From contig NZ_JBDZDQ010000004.1 of assembly GCF_040049295.1 (NCBI RefSeq), forward strand, positions 62,001 through 126,000: a stretch of DNA of 64,000 nt, written 5' to 3'. This document shows, in pieces, positions 40,743 to 49,623 of the stretch (its first letter is position 1; every line of letters starts with the position of its first letter). This stretch comes from Sphingomonas sp. KR3-1. GTDB lineage: Bacteria > Pseudomonadota > Alphaproteobacteria > Sphingomonadales > Sphingomonadaceae. Under the pieces are notes generated by a model. The model saw nothing but the letters and a program-made list of their open reading frames with translations, ran no database searches and was not told the DNA's origin. The translations under genes were made by a program, and so were the position numbers.

Positions 40743-41681
40743 ATGAACCGCACGCTTGTTGGCATCGCTGCCATAACCCTGTTCGCCACCACCGCGATCG
40801 CCGGTGGGCGGGATCATATCACCGGCTCCACCCCGATCGGCTTCAAGCTCCAGTTCGAGGCGAGCCGCGGCCATTTCGCGCTGCGCCTCACCATGGGCCC
40901 GCGTTCGAACATGAACACCGACGCCACCGACGCACAGATCGGCCTCGACGCCAAGGCGCTGCAGGCCGATGGCCCTGTCCGCTTCGCCATGGCGCGCGCG
41001 CCCGGCCGCCTCGAATGTGCCGGCAACACCGCCCGGCAGATCGCCACCGGCAGCTGCAACTTCACCCCCGGCGCCGAGTTTGCCCGCTATCTCGAAACCC
41101 GTGGCATCGGCACGCCCAGCTTCGAACAGTCGCTCGACCTGACGATCGTGGACGCCGACAAGGCCCTGGTCGAAGCGCTTGCCGAAGCGAACTATCCCAG
41201 GCCGACGATCGACCAGCTGATCGCGCTCTCGGCGCTGCGCGTCACCCCCGCCTATATCGCCGATCTCTCGCACCAGGGCTTCCGTCCGGAGGACCTCGAC
41301 GACCTCGCCGCCTTCGCCGCGCTCAACGTCACGCCCGATTACGCCGGCAAGATGCTGCGTGCAGGCCTCGGCAAGCTCAGCGCCAAGAGCCTGATCGAAC
41401 TCAAGGCTCTGGATGTCTCGCCCGAATATCTGGCCGACATGGTCAAGGCCGGCGTACCGCGCCTCACCGCCGACCAGGCCGTGCAGATGAAGGCGATCGG
41501 CGTCACCCCCGCCTATGTCCGCGAGATGGCCGAAATCGGCCTGCTCGACCTACCGGCGGACCGGCTGGTCGAGATGCGCGCGGTGGGCGTCACTGCCGAA
41601 GACGTGCGCCGCGCCCGCAAGATCGGGATCGCCGACCCGACGGCAGATCAGCTCGTCCAGCTGCACGTGCTGCACAAATAA
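40743..41681 (+). CDS. Exported protein with the same GVTPxYV helical repeats as the M56 peptidase
   Basis: This 312-residue protein has a signal peptide (TLVGIAAITLFATTAIAGG). Its N-terminal half (residues about 25-135) is predicted beta-rich, with a Cys pair (LECAGN...GSCNFTPG). The C-terminal half has six or so helical repeats: LRVTPAYIADLSHQGF, LNVTPDYAGKMLRAGL, LDVSPEYLADMVKAGV, IGVTPAYVREMAEIGL, VGVTAEDVRRARKIGI. The repeats match those on the periplasmic tail of the M56 protein, so the two may contact the same ligand or each other. The family is otherwise not recognised. It lies 86 bases after the peptidase gene on the same strand. Confidence 0.85.
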   Translation: MNRTLVGIAAITLFATTAIAGGRDHITGSTPIGFKLQFEASRGHFALRLTMGPRSNMNTDATDAQIGLDAKALQADGPVRFAMARAPGRLECAGNTARQIATGSCNFTPGAEFARYLETRGIGTPSFEQSLDLTIVDADKALVEALAEANYPRPTIDQLIALSALRVTPAYIADLSHQGFRPEDLDDLAAFAALNVTPDYAGKMLRAGLGKLSAKSLIELKALDVSPEYLADMVKAGVPRLTADQAVQMKAIGVTPAYVREMAEIGLLDLPADRLVEMRAVGVTAEDVRRARKIGIADPTADQLVQLHVLHK

Positions 41682-41702
41682 GCGCCGGGAAGAACCCGTA
41701 TC

Positions 41703-43763
41703 ATGCGTCTCGCCATCCCGCTTCTGCTCGCCGGCACCGCGCTTCTTCCCCGAAGCGCGACCGCCCAGACCGCCGCGCCCGCAACCGGCGCGGCAGCGGC
41801 CAAGCAGATCTTCCTGCCCGAGGACTTCACCCGGTTCGCGCCCAAGACCGCCTATGACATGCTCGCGCAGGTCCCCGGCTTCACCCTCCGCAGCGCGGAC
41901 CAGGAGCGCGGCCTGGGCCAGGCTTCGGAGAACGTCCTGATCAACGGCGAGCGCATCGCCAACAAGACCGGTGGTGCGATCGCCGAACTCCAGCGCATCG
42001 CCGCAGCCAATGTCGCGCGGATCGAGCTCGTCGACGCCTCCACCCTCGGCATCGCCGGGCTCGCCGGCCAGGTCGCCAACGTCATCCTCACCGACGCTCG
42101 CAAGGCCGGCGGCCAGTTCGAGTGGCGGCCCGATTTCCGCGCACATTATTCGCGCCCCAATCGCTATCGCGGCAGCATCAGCTATTCCGGCAAGTCGGGC
42201 GTGGTCGATTACACCGCCTCGCTCGAGGATCAGGCCGGCCGCGGTGCTATCGGCGGTCCCGAGCTGTTCTACGCCGCCGACGGATCGCTGATCGAGCGCC
42301 GCGAGGAAGTCTTCCATTCGGAATCGGACACGGTCACTGCCAAGCTCAAGCTCGGCTTCGACGGTCCTCGCACCTCCAAGGGCCATCTGACCCTCGGCTA
42401 TTCGCCCTATTGGGGCCCGGTCTACGACAAGGAGCAGCGCTTCCGCGCGGACGGCAACAACAGCACCCGCCTGCGCCGGAACCGCCTCGATGGCTGGATG
42501 TACGATATCAACGCCGACTATGAGTTCGCGTTCGGGCCAGGCCGGTTCAAGATTATCGGGCTGCGCCATTTCGACCACGAACCGCTTGTCTCCACCCAGA
42601 TCGACAGCTTCGCCAGCGGCGCGCCCGATCAGGGCACGCGCTTCGGGCGCAACTCGCACATCACCGAGACGATCGCCCGTGCCGAATATGGCTGGAAGAT
42701 GGGGAAGAACGACCTGCAGGTCTCGTTCGAGCGTGCCGTCAACGGACTGGACCAGCGCGGCTCGCTCGCCGCGCTCGATCCCGGCGGTACCTTCGTGCCG
42801 GTCCCCTTTCCCGGCGGCAGCGGCATTGTGCGCGAAGTGCGCCATGAAGGGATCGTGACGTTCAGCCGCCCGCTCGCTTCCAACCTCAACCTGCAGGTCG
42901 CGGGCGGTGCCGAGACCAGCTCGCTCGAACGCGTCGATGGCGACGTGCCCGCACGCCGCTTCTTCCGCCCCAAGGGCAGCGTCACGCTGGGCTGGCAACC
43001 GGACAAGCAATGGGATCTGAGCCTCAAGCTGCGCCGCCGCGTCGGCCAGATCAGCTTCTACGACTTCCTCGCCCAGCCCAACCTGAAATCGGAGCGCCAG
43101 AACACCGGCAACCCCGACCTGGTCCCCCCGCAGAGCTGGGAAGCGGAAATGGAAGTCGGCCGCGCGCTAGGTGCCGCGGGCAAGACGCGGCTGCGCGGCT
43201 ATTACCACCGGATCGAAGACATCATCGACATCGTGCCGATCGGCGCAGACGGCGAAGGCGTCGGCAACCTGCCGCGCGCGACGCGCTTCGGCCTGGTGAG
43301 CACGAGCACGATCCAGTTCGCTCCGCTCGGCCTGGCTGGCGCCAAGCTCGACGCGACACTCGGGATCGAGATCGCCCGCGTCCGCGACCCGCTAACCGGC
43401 GCTATGCGTGCCATCAGCGGAACGCAGGACCGCTGGGCGGAGCTTTCTTTCCGCCACGACATTCCCAAGACCGACCTCGCCTGGGGCATCGACGCCAGCT
43501 CCTATCACTATCAACCCTATTACTATCTCACCGAAGTGAACCAGGAGAATGAAGGACCCTGGTTCGCGAACATCTATGCCGAGCACAAGGATGTGGGCGG
43601 CCTCACCCTGCGCGTGCAAGTTGGTAATATCCTCAACGCGCGGCACCGCTACGACCGCCAGGTCTATGACGGCCGCCGCACCTCCAGCCCGCTTGTCATC
43701 CGCCAGGTCAACAATCAGCTGATCGGCCCGATCTTCACCTTTACGGCTCGCGGAAGCTTCTAG
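41703..43763 (+). CDS. TonB-dependent receptor (plug and barrel)
   Basis: This 686-residue outer-membrane receptor has a signal peptide (IPLLLAGTALLPRSATAQ). The N-terminal plug shows AYDMLAQVPGFTLRSADQ, NVLINGERIANKTGG and VARIELVDASTLGIAGLAGQ. The barrel ends in a final strand GPIFTFTARGSF. It lies 21 bases after the repeat-protein gene, so it is probably the output gene of the BlaI-M56 operon. The substrate is unknown. There is no STN domain, so it does not signal by itself. Confidence 0.92.
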   Translation: MRLAIPLLLAGTALLPRSATAQTAAPATGAAAAKQIFLPEDFTRFAPKTAYDMLAQVPGFTLRSADQERGLGQASENVLINGERIANKTGGAIAELQRIAAANVARIELVDASTLGIAGLAGQVANVILTDARKAGGQFEWRPDFRAHYSRPNRYRGSISYSGKSGVVDYTASLEDQAGRGAIGGPELFYAADGSLIERREEVFHSESDTVTAKLKLGFDGPRTSKGHLTLGYSPYWGPVYDKEQRFRADGNNSTRLRRNRLDGWMYDINADYEFAFGPGRFKIIGLRHFDHEPLVSTQIDSFASGAPDQGTRFGRNSHITETIARAEYGWKMGKNDLQVSFERAVNGLDQRGSLAALDPGGTFVPVPFPGGSGIVREVRHEGIVTFSRPLASNLNLQVAGGAETSSLERVDGDVPARRFFRPKGSVTLGWQPDKQWDLSLKLRRRVGQISFYDFLAQPNLKSERQNTGNPDLVPPQSWEAEMEVGRALGAAGKTRLRGYYHRIEDIIDIVPIGADGEGVGNLPRATRFGLVSTSTIQFAPLGLAGAKLDATLGIEIARVRDPLTGAMRAISGTQDRWAELSFRHDIPKTDLAWGIDASSYHYQPYYYLTEVNQENEGPWFANIYAEHKDVGGLTLRVQVGNILNARHRYDRQVYDGRRTSSPLVIRQVNNQLIGPIFTFTARGSF

Positions 43764-43773
43764 GTGCGGCACG

Positions 43774-43787
43774 TGCTGGCCAGCACA
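43774..43787. other. Short palindrome between convergent genes
   Basis: A perfect 14-base palindrome GTGCTGGCCAGCAC lies 10 bases after the receptor stop and 27 before the luxR stop. It may form part of a weak bidirectional terminator; there is no U tract. Confidence 0.35.
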
Positions 43788-43813
43788 GGGACTAGGCGCA
43801 GCGATCCAGCCTC

Positions 43814-44974
43814 TTACTGCGGCATCTGCCCAATTCGGGCGACGAGTTGCGCCTGGCTCGCGGTCTCGGTCTTGAGGAAAATATGTTTGAGGTGAAAGCG
43901 CACCGCGTTCACGCTGACCCCGTTGCTGGCGGCATAGTCCTGCGGGGTTTGTCCGTCGACCAGCGCGGTGACCACCCGCGCTTCCGTCGGTGTCAGCCCG
44001 AACCATTGCGCCAGTCGGTCGATCCCCAGGACCGGCGCTTCGCCAACCCCGCTTCCGATCGTGATGATCATCGCCGCGTCGGCAATCGCACCGCCGATGA
44101 TCGGGATTGCCTTGGGTTCGATCAGCACGCCCAATACCGGCCGTTCACGTCCCGCGCGGTCGATTGCCTGAAAGGCAAGATCGTCGCGGGAAGACAGCCC
44201 CATCTTCGCGAGCTTCTGCTGGCTGGCCGGATCGACGAATGTGAGCCTTCCGCCTGCAGTGGTGATCAAGCCGGTCTCTTCATAATGGGCGACGCGGTCG
44301 TTGACCGAAAGGATGTTGAGATCCTTGTCGAGGCTGATCATGGCGTAGCGCGAGCGGTTCGCCGCGGCTCGTGCCGCACTGGCCAGCACCTCGACGCTGG
44401 CGATACGCTGGCTGATCCTGACCGCACGCTGGATGTGCGGCCCAAGAACCCGCAGGCCGCGCCGCAGCAATGAGAGGTTGCGGTCACCCGGACCGATCAG
44501 CAACAGGCCGAGGCGTTCGCCGTCACGGCGGTCGAGCATGAGGCACAGCGTGCGGTCCACGTTCATGGCCGCCAGGAAGTTCTTGTAGAGGCTGGTCCTG
44601 CGCAGCTCCTCACGCGGGAGGATGTCGTCGGTATCGATCAGCTGCCCGTTTCGCGCGAGCCACCCCCGCTGTGACCAGGGATTGCTGTAGGCGAAGACCG
44701 CGCTGTAGGTCGATTCCACCCCCGGCCCGACATTGGTGGACGCGATGAACCGCGCGCTTGGTGGATCGCGCCGCTCCAGCATCAGGAAGGCGGTTCGCCA
44801 CTCGGGCGGGCACAGCGCCAGCCGGATCTGCTCGATCGTTGCATCCCATTGGGACGGATCGAGCGCGCATTCATAGATCTGGCCGATCAGCCGATCGAAC
44901 GTCTCCCATGCGAGCGGCAGGTCGCCGGGATCGACCAGTGCGTCCGGGACGATGTCGGCGACCATGAGCGACAT
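43814..44974 (-). CDS. LuxR-type regulator with long N-terminal sensory region
   Basis: This 386-residue regulator has a C-terminal LuxR helix-turn-helix (FGLTPTEARVVTALVDGQTP, ASNGVSVNAVRFHLKHIFLK). The N-terminal about 300 residues are of the large 'helix-turn-helix transcriptional regulator' type seen in sphingomonads (DPSQWDATIEQIRLALCPPE, PGDRNLSLLRRGLRVLGPHI). They probably contain a PAS-like fold (ISLDKDLNILSVNDRVAHYE), but the ligand is unknown. The ATG at 44974 has AGGAG about 11 bases upstream; a longer frame to 45133 is less likely. It is divergent from the YadA-like gene and a good candidate for its control. Confidence 0.88.
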   Translation of the reverse strand: MSLMVADIVPDALVDPGDLPLAWETFDRLIGQIYECALDPSQWDATIEQIRLALCPPEWRTAFLMLERRDPPSARFIASTNVGPGVESTYSAVFAYSNPWSQRGWLARNGQLIDTDDILPREELRRTSLYKNFLAAMNVDRTLCLMLDRRDGERLGLLLIGPGDRNLSLLRRGLRVLGPHIQRAVRISQRIASVEVLASAARAAANRSRYAMISLDKDLNILSVNDRVAHYEETGLITTAGGRLTFVDPASQQKLAKMGLSSRDDLAFQAIDRAGRERPVLGVLIEPKAIPIIGGAIADAAMIITIGSGVGEAPVLGIDRLAQWFGLTPTEARVVTALVDGQTPQDYAASNGVSVNAVRFHLKHIFLKTETASQAQLVARIGQMPQ

Positions 44975-45153
44975 GATTTTACGAACTCCTACCCAAACAG
45001 GGAGCGCGACCAGAATAGGGGTGCGCCATTGGTCGAGCAACGGCCGATGTGCGGTGCACAAACACGCCCGTCGAGGTGCTGCGCGATTGCGCCGTGGTTT
45101 CCGCAATCGAGCAGAGAAGTCCGCCGATTGCATTCGAACAAGAGGGATTTTCG

Positions 45154-46449
45154 ATGGTCATCATTTCACATTGGGGCTCCGGTTGCCTGCGCGTGCTCGG
45201 TGGTCGGCGTCGCGTCGTTCCGGTCGTGATCGCGGCTGGAGCATTCACCCTTTTCGCCACGCCAGCAGCGGCGCAGGTCCAGATCGGGATCGGAGGCTCG
45301 GGCGGTGCGGCCGGAGGCGACGAGGTCGTGTGCTCGGTAGACGGCAGGGTTGGCTTCGGGGACGGGGACAGTTGCGACAACTTTCCCGTTGTCTCGAACG
45401 ATACCCGCATCACAGTCGGTCCCGCCGGGCAGGAAGTTGTCCTCAACGGTGCGGACGGCGCGGCTACATTCAACGGGGGAACCACCTTCAACGGCGGGAC
45501 CCAGTTCAACGGCCAGGTCACGCTCAATGGCTTCACGTCGATCAACCAGGTCAATTCGAACAGCATCAACAATGCCGGCGCGCTGAACACGGGGTCCATC
45601 ACTAATTTTGGGTCGCTGCTGCAGTCGGGCAATGCCCGGTTCAACGGGTCCGTCACCATGGATGGCTTCTATGCCAATGCGGGCACGATCGGGACGTTGA
45701 ACACGAGTCTGGCAACCGCCTCCAGCCTGAACATCGTGGCCGGCGGGCAACTCAATTTGAACGGCAACCGCATCCAGAATGTCGGGTCGCCGATCGCGGG
45801 GACCGACGCGGCGAACCGGAACTATGTCGACACCGCCATCGGCAATGTTGCCGGCAACGTCGCCAATCTGACGAACCAAGTGAACGACCAGGGCACGCGA
45901 ATATCCGCGGTCGAGGCGACGAACCTCCAGCAAGACAACCGGCTGACCAATGTCGAGAACGTCAATGTGGTGCAGGATGCCCGGCTGACGAATGTCGAGA
46001 ACGCCAACACGGTGCAGGATACCCGCTTGACCGGCGTCGAAGCCATGAATGTCACCCAGAACACGCGGCTGACTTCGATCGAGAACGTGAACGTCAGCCA
46101 GGATTCGCGGATGACTGCGATCGAAGCCGTGAACATCGCCCAGACCCAGCAGATCGGCACGCTCCAGAACGAAGTCGGCGGGTTGCAGACCTCGGTCGAA
46201 GGGCTGCGCCGCGACATCCGTGCCGCCAATGCCGGGATCGCCGCTTCGGTGGCCTTGGGGGGAACAATGGTCGTGCCGGACAGCGCGCTTTCCATCTCGT
46301 TCAACCTCGCGACCTATCGCGGGCAACAGGGTTTCTCGGGATCGCTCGTCGGCCGGATCGCGCCGAAAGTCTATATCAACGCCGGCGTTGGCGGCTCGAC
46401 CATTGGCGGTTCCACCGCCGGTCGTGTCGGCATCAGCTTCGGGCTGTAG
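45154..46449 (+). CDS. YadA-like trimeric autotransporter adhesin (small)
   Basis: This 431-residue exported protein has a signal peptide (VVIAAGAFTLFATPAAA). The passenger is rich in Asn/Gly (TFNGGTTFNGGTQFNGQVTL), followed by a neck-like element (NRIQNVGSPIAGTDAANRNY). The stalk is a coiled coil of five exact 14-residue repeats (residues about 260-329, pattern QDxRLTxVExxNVx). The end is a YadA-type anchor of four strands (IAASVALGGTMVVPDSALSI, AGVGGSTIGGSTAGRVGISF). Homotrimers would place the passenger outside the cell with one barrel in the outer membrane. The ATG at 45154 has AGAGG about 9 bases upstream. It is divergent from a LuxR gene and followed by two small genes. Confidence 0.9.
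   Translation: MVIISHWGSGCLRVLGGRRRVVPVVIAAGAFTLFATPAAAQVQIGIGGSGGAAGGDEVVCSVDGRVGFGDGDSCDNFPVVSNDTRITVGPAGQEVVLNGADGAATFNGGTTFNGGTQFNGQVTLNGFTSINQVNSNSINNAGALNTGSITNFGSLLQSGNARFNGSVTMDGFYANAGTIGTLNTSLATASSLNIVAGGQLNLNGNRIQNVGSPIAGTDAANRNYVDTAIGNVAGNVANLTNQVNDQGTRISAVEATNLQQDNRLTNVENVNVVQDARLTNVENANTVQDTRLTGVEAMNVTQNTRLTSIENVNVSQDSRMTAIEAVNIAQTQQIGTLQNEVGGLQTSVEGLRRDIRAANAGIAASVALGGTMVVPDSALSISFNLATYRGQQGFSGSLVGRIAPKVYINAGVGGSTIGGSTAGRVGISFGL
45931..46140 (+). repeat. Five 42-bp (14-codon) coiled-coil stalk repeats
   Basis: Repeat starts fall at 45931, 45973, 46015, 46057 and 46099, exactly 42 bases apart. Each encodes QDxRLTxVExxNVx or a close variant, two heptads per unit. Low DNA divergence suggests duplication and possible length variation of the stalk. 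Confidence 0.92.
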
Positions 46450-46452
46450 GCC

Positions 46453-47037
46453 ATGAAGTCGCTCGGAAACCTGGCGATCGCGGTAGCGGTCGCCGGAGGG
46501 CTCTTCGTCGCGCTGATCCTGGCCGAGGCGAACCTCGCCGGCCTCGATCTCGGCGGCGTCAAATATGTCATGCCGATGGTCCTCGGTACCGGACTATATA
46601 CCGGGCTGAACCGCCGGGCGGGCAATCGCAGGATGCCGGTGGCGAACGATGCCCGGAAGGCGGAACTCCTCGCCTTTCCGCCATACGCCGGAGGCGGCTG
46701 GATCGTCGTGATGCGCGACAAGAACGTCGCCACGGCGGCGCTGGGTTTCGATGTGTCGGTCGATGACAGGGGGATCGCGCAGCTGATGCCGAAGCGGTTC
46801 ACGCTGGTGGCGGTGCCGGCGGGCACGCACCGCCTCCTTGCCGAAGTTCCGGGTGCCCCAGGCGATTTCACCGTCACGCCCCTCAACGTCGCAGTCGCGC
46901 CGGGCGAAATCCTGATCTTCGCGATCCGGTCGTCGATGGGCGTGATGCGCAGTTCGCTACGGTTCGATCCCGTTGCTGACACGCCCGCTGCGCGGGCCGC
47001 ACTCGTCCGGATGCAACTGGTAGAAGCGCAGGGATGA
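46453..47037 (+). CDS. Membrane-anchored protein of unknown function in the YadA operon
   Basis: This 194-residue protein starts 3 bases after the autotransporter stop. Two hydrophobic segments lie at the N-terminus (LAIAVAVAGGLFVALILAEA and VMPMVLGTGLYTGL), then an exposed beta-rich domain of about 120 residues with FPPYAGGGWIVVMRDKNVAT and LVAVPAGTHRLLAEVPG. The latter part resembles small DUF2846-like periplasmic domains; I do not claim the family. Its place suggests a helper for the trimeric adhesin. Confidence 0.75.
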   Translation: MKSLGNLAIAVAVAGGLFVALILAEANLAGLDLGGVKYVMPMVLGTGLYTGLNRRAGNRRMPVANDARKAELLAFPPYAGGGWIVVMRDKNVATAALGFDVSVDDRGIAQLMPKRFTLVAVPAGTHRLLAEVPGAPGDFTVTPLNVAVAPGEILIFAIRSSMGVMRSSLRFDPVADTPAARAALVRMQLVEAQG

Positions 47038-47561
47038 CGACCATGGGCCAGATCGTCAGCCAATTGATCGTCACCAAGCTGCCGTTGCTGGTCTTCGGCG
47101 CAATCGGCATCGTCCTGCTGCTTCGCGGGAGAGCGACCCGAGCGCCCCGGGTCGCACCCCACGAAGTCGCGGCGGGCGGAACGATGGCCGTGCCAATACG
47201 CGCACTCTATCTGCGCCGTGGAGGCATCCTGGGAAGCAAGTCGCACAACAATCTCAATCCTCGCTTTGCGATCGCACCGGAGGGCATCCGTTACCGGGTG
47301 TTCCGCGAGAGCCGGCTCGCCTTTTCGGACATCGGCCATGTCGAGGTCCGCACGCGCTTCGGATTTGTGTATCTGTTGTTCGTGAATAACGCCGGTCTCC
47401 GATTGCTCAGCGTCAATGTGGGGGACCGCGGCAATGCGAAGCTGGTGCTCGATGCGCTGCCGCGAACGGTGGCACTCACGCACGAAGCCGCGACTATTCG
47501 TGATGGCACGGCAGCCGCAGGAACCTCGGGCTTGCATCTATATAGCGGGCGCTTCGCATGA
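47034..47561 (+). CDS. Small membrane protein of unknown function in the YadA operon
   Basis: This 175-residue protein overlaps the preceding gene by 4 bases (ATGA). It has one N-terminal membrane helix (LPLLVFGAIGIVLLL) and a soluble domain of about 130 residues with LNPRFAIAPEGIRYRVFRES and ADIGHVEVRTRFGFVYLLFV-like strands, which look PH-like. The function is unknown; translational coupling ties it to its neighbour. Confidence 0.75.
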   Translation: MTTMGQIVSQLIVTKLPLLVFGAIGIVLLLRGRATRAPRVAPHEVAAGGTMAVPIRALYLRRGGILGSKSHNNLNPRFAIAPEGIRYRVFRESRLAFSDIGHVEVRTRFGFVYLLFVNNAGLRLLSVNVGDRGNAKLVLDALPRTVALTHEAATIRDGTAAAGTSGLHLYSGRFA

Positions 47562-47804
47562 CGGGCGTCAAGGCGGGCAAGGCAAAGGCCGGCCCGTTGC
47601 CGTCGCTATCGACAGCAAGGGCACCTGCTGATCGCCGATGGCGGGTTACCGGCAGCTGGGTTTCCGGACGGCGAGGCCGGCGTTCGGCTTGCGCGCGCCG
47701 GGCATTGCCAAACTCGGCCCAACCGCGCCCAGCTGGCGGAAGCCATCGCAAATCGATATTTGCAGCCGTTTCAGTGCTTTGAGATCGAATCACGAGGATT
47801 CGAA

Positions 47805-47879
47805 TGGCTGGGGCGGGAGGATTCGAACCTCCGTATGACGGTACCAAAAACCGTTGCCTTACCGCTTGGCGACGCCCCA
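47805..47879 (-). tRNA. tRNA-Gln (anticodon UUG)
   Basis: Read on the minus strand, the sequence folds as a cloverleaf: acceptor TGGGGCG / CGCCCCA, D-loop, anticodon stem ACGGT / ACCGT around the loop TTTTGGT (anticodon TTG), and T-arm GGAGG-TTCGAAT-CCTCC. The discriminator base is G and the terminal CCA is encoded (47805-47807). There is no intron or mismatch in the stems that I can see. Confidence 0.95.
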
Positions 47880-47902
47880 GCAGAGCGGGCGCTTATAGGG
47901 GT

Positions 47903-49000
47903 TTAGGCAATGCGTTCAACCCAGCCATGCACATCCTCAGCAGTGCCGCGCTGGATGGCGCCGAGCTCGCCGCGGAGCTTCTCCGTCAGCAGCCCCGGGC
48001 CGCCATTGCCGATGACGAATTCATAGCCGCGCCCGCGCACCTTGCCGATCGGCGTGAGCACCGCCGCGGTGCCGCAGGCGAACGCCTCGCGCAGCTTGCC
48101 GCTCTCGGCATCGGCCTTCCACTGGTCGATCGAATAGCGCTCCTCGCGCACCTCGATGCCCTGAGACCGCGCCAGCGTGATCAGCGAATCGCGGGTGATG
48201 CCGGGCAGGATCGTGCCGCCGAGCGGCGGGGTGACGATCGAGCCGTCGGCCATCACGAACATCACGTTCATGCCGCCCAGCTCTTCGACATAGCGGTTCT
48301 CGACCGCGTCGAGGAACACCACCTGGTCGCAGCCCTCGCCGATCGCTTCCTTCTGCGCGATCAGGCTCGCGGCATAGTTGCCGCCGCACTTGGCCGCGCC
48401 CGTGCCGCCCGGCGCCGCCCGCGTGTAATGCTCCGAAACCCACAGCGTCACCGACGGCGCGCCGCCCTTGAAATAGGCGCCCGCCGGCGAGGCGATCACC
48501 ATGTAGAGATATTCGCTGGCCGGCTTCACGCCGAGGAACACCTCGCTCGCGAACATGAAGGGGCGCAGATAGAGCGAGCCGCCCTCGATCTCCGGAATCC
48601 ACTTACTGTCGATCTTCACCAGCTCGCGGATGGAGTCCAGGAACATCGCGTCGGGCAGCGGCGCCATCGCCATCCGCTCGGCGGACTCGCGGAAGCGGCG
48701 GGCATTCTCGTCGGCGCGGAACAGGGTCACGCTGCCGTCGGGCGTGCGATAGGCCTTGAGCCCCTCGAAGATCTCCTGCGCGTAATGGAGCACGGCCATC
48801 GCCGGATCGACCTGGATCGGCCCGCGCGGCAGGATCTTCGCGTCGTGCCAGCCCTTGTCGGTGCTGTACTTGATCACGGCCATGTGATCGGTGAACACCT
48901 TGCCGAACCCGGGGTTCTCCAGCACCACTGCCCGATCCGCGTCGCTGACCGGATTGGGATGCGCTTCGAACTCGAAATCCAGGATCGTGGTGTCTTCCAT
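47903..49000 (-). CDS. ilvE: Branched-chain amino acid aminotransferase
   Basis: This 365-residue fold-type IV PLP enzyme interconverts Leu/Ile/Val and their 2-oxo acids with glutamate. Key motifs are PAMAVLHYAQEIFEGLKAYR, SLYLRPFMFASEVFLGVKPA, and GAAKCGGNYAASLIAQ, where Lys204 is the PLP lysine. EELGGMNVMFVMADGSIVTP and LGGTILPGITRDSLITLA follow. The length matches the eukaryote-like/BCAT1-type group (about 360). It is divergent from a MarR gene. Confidence 0.95.
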   Translation of the reverse strand: MEDTTILDFEFEAHPNPVSDADRAVVLENPGFGKVFTDHMAVIKYSTDKGWHDAKILPRGPIQVDPAMAVLHYAQEIFEGLKAYRTPDGSVTLFRADENARRFRESAERMAMAPLPDAMFLDSIRELVKIDSKWIPEIEGGSLYLRPFMFASEVFLGVKPASEYLYMVIASPAGAYFKGGAPSVTLWVSEHYTRAAPGGTGAAKCGGNYAASLIAQKEAIGEGCDQVVFLDAVENRYVEELGGMNVMFVMADGSIVTPPLGGTILPGITRDSLITLARSQGIEVREERYSIDQWKADAESGKLREAFACGTAAVLTPIGKVRGRGYEFVIGNGGPGLLTEKLRGELGAIQRGTAEDVHGWVERIA

Positions 49001-49068
49001 AGCACTCGCCTTCGACTCTGCCTTGAGCGGCTTGCAGCGGGTTAGGCGCGGTGGCAGAAAGCGTCAAC

Positions 49069-49554
49069 ATGGCTGCCCCAATTCCTGCATCCCCGCTCTT
49101 CCTGCGCGAAACCGAGATCCGGCGCGGCGTGGAACTGCTCTATTTCGGGTACGCCCACCTGACCCGCTCGATCGATGCCGGGCTGGCGGCGCAGGGCCTC
49201 GGCCGTGCGCATCACCGAGCGCTCTATTTCATCGCGCGCAAGCCGGACCTGACGGTGAGCGAGTTGCTCGCGATCCTCGCGATCACCAAGCAGTCGCTCG
49301 GCCGCGTGCTGACCGAACTGGCCGATCGCGGCTTCGTCGAGACGCGCACCGGCGACAAGGACCGGCGCCAGCGGCTGCTGCGGCTGACCCCGGCGGGCGC
49401 CAAGCTCGAGGGCGAGCTGTTCGACGCGCTGCGCGGCAAGATGGCCGCGGCCTATTCGAGCGCCGGCCCGGGCGCGGTGGGCGGCTTCTGGGCGGTGCTC
49501 GAAGGGCTGGTCCCCGAGGAAGAGCGCGAGCGGGTAGCGGCGCTGGGGCGATAA
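49069..49554 (+). CDS. MarR-family transcriptional regulator
   Basis: This 161-residue regulator has a winged helix (RKPDLTVSELLAILAITKQS, LADRGFVETRTGDKDRRQRL) between dimerisation helices (ELLYFGYAHLTRSIDAGLAA, LEGLVPEEERERVAALG). The ATG at 49069 is preferred; an in-frame GTG lies at 49051 and neither has a strong RBS. It is divergent from ilvE, and its ligand and targets are unknown. Confidence 0.9.
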   Translation: MAAPIPASPLFLRETEIRRGVELLYFGYAHLTRSIDAGLAAQGLGRAHHRALYFIARKPDLTVSELLAILAITKQSLGRVLTELADRGFVETRTGDKDRRQRLLRLTPAGAKLEGELFDALRGKMAAAYSSAGPGAVGGFWAVLEGLVPEEERERVAALGR

Positions 49555-49623
49555 GCGCCGCAGACGCCAGGCCTCACCTCATTCTCCCTCGCCAAATCGA
49601 TGATGGAGAACAACGGGCCAGTT

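Noticed and set aside
45931..46140. Regular 42-bp repeats considered as a CRISPR-like array
   Set aside because: The units are contiguous, in frame and encode coiled-coil heptads; there are no spacers.
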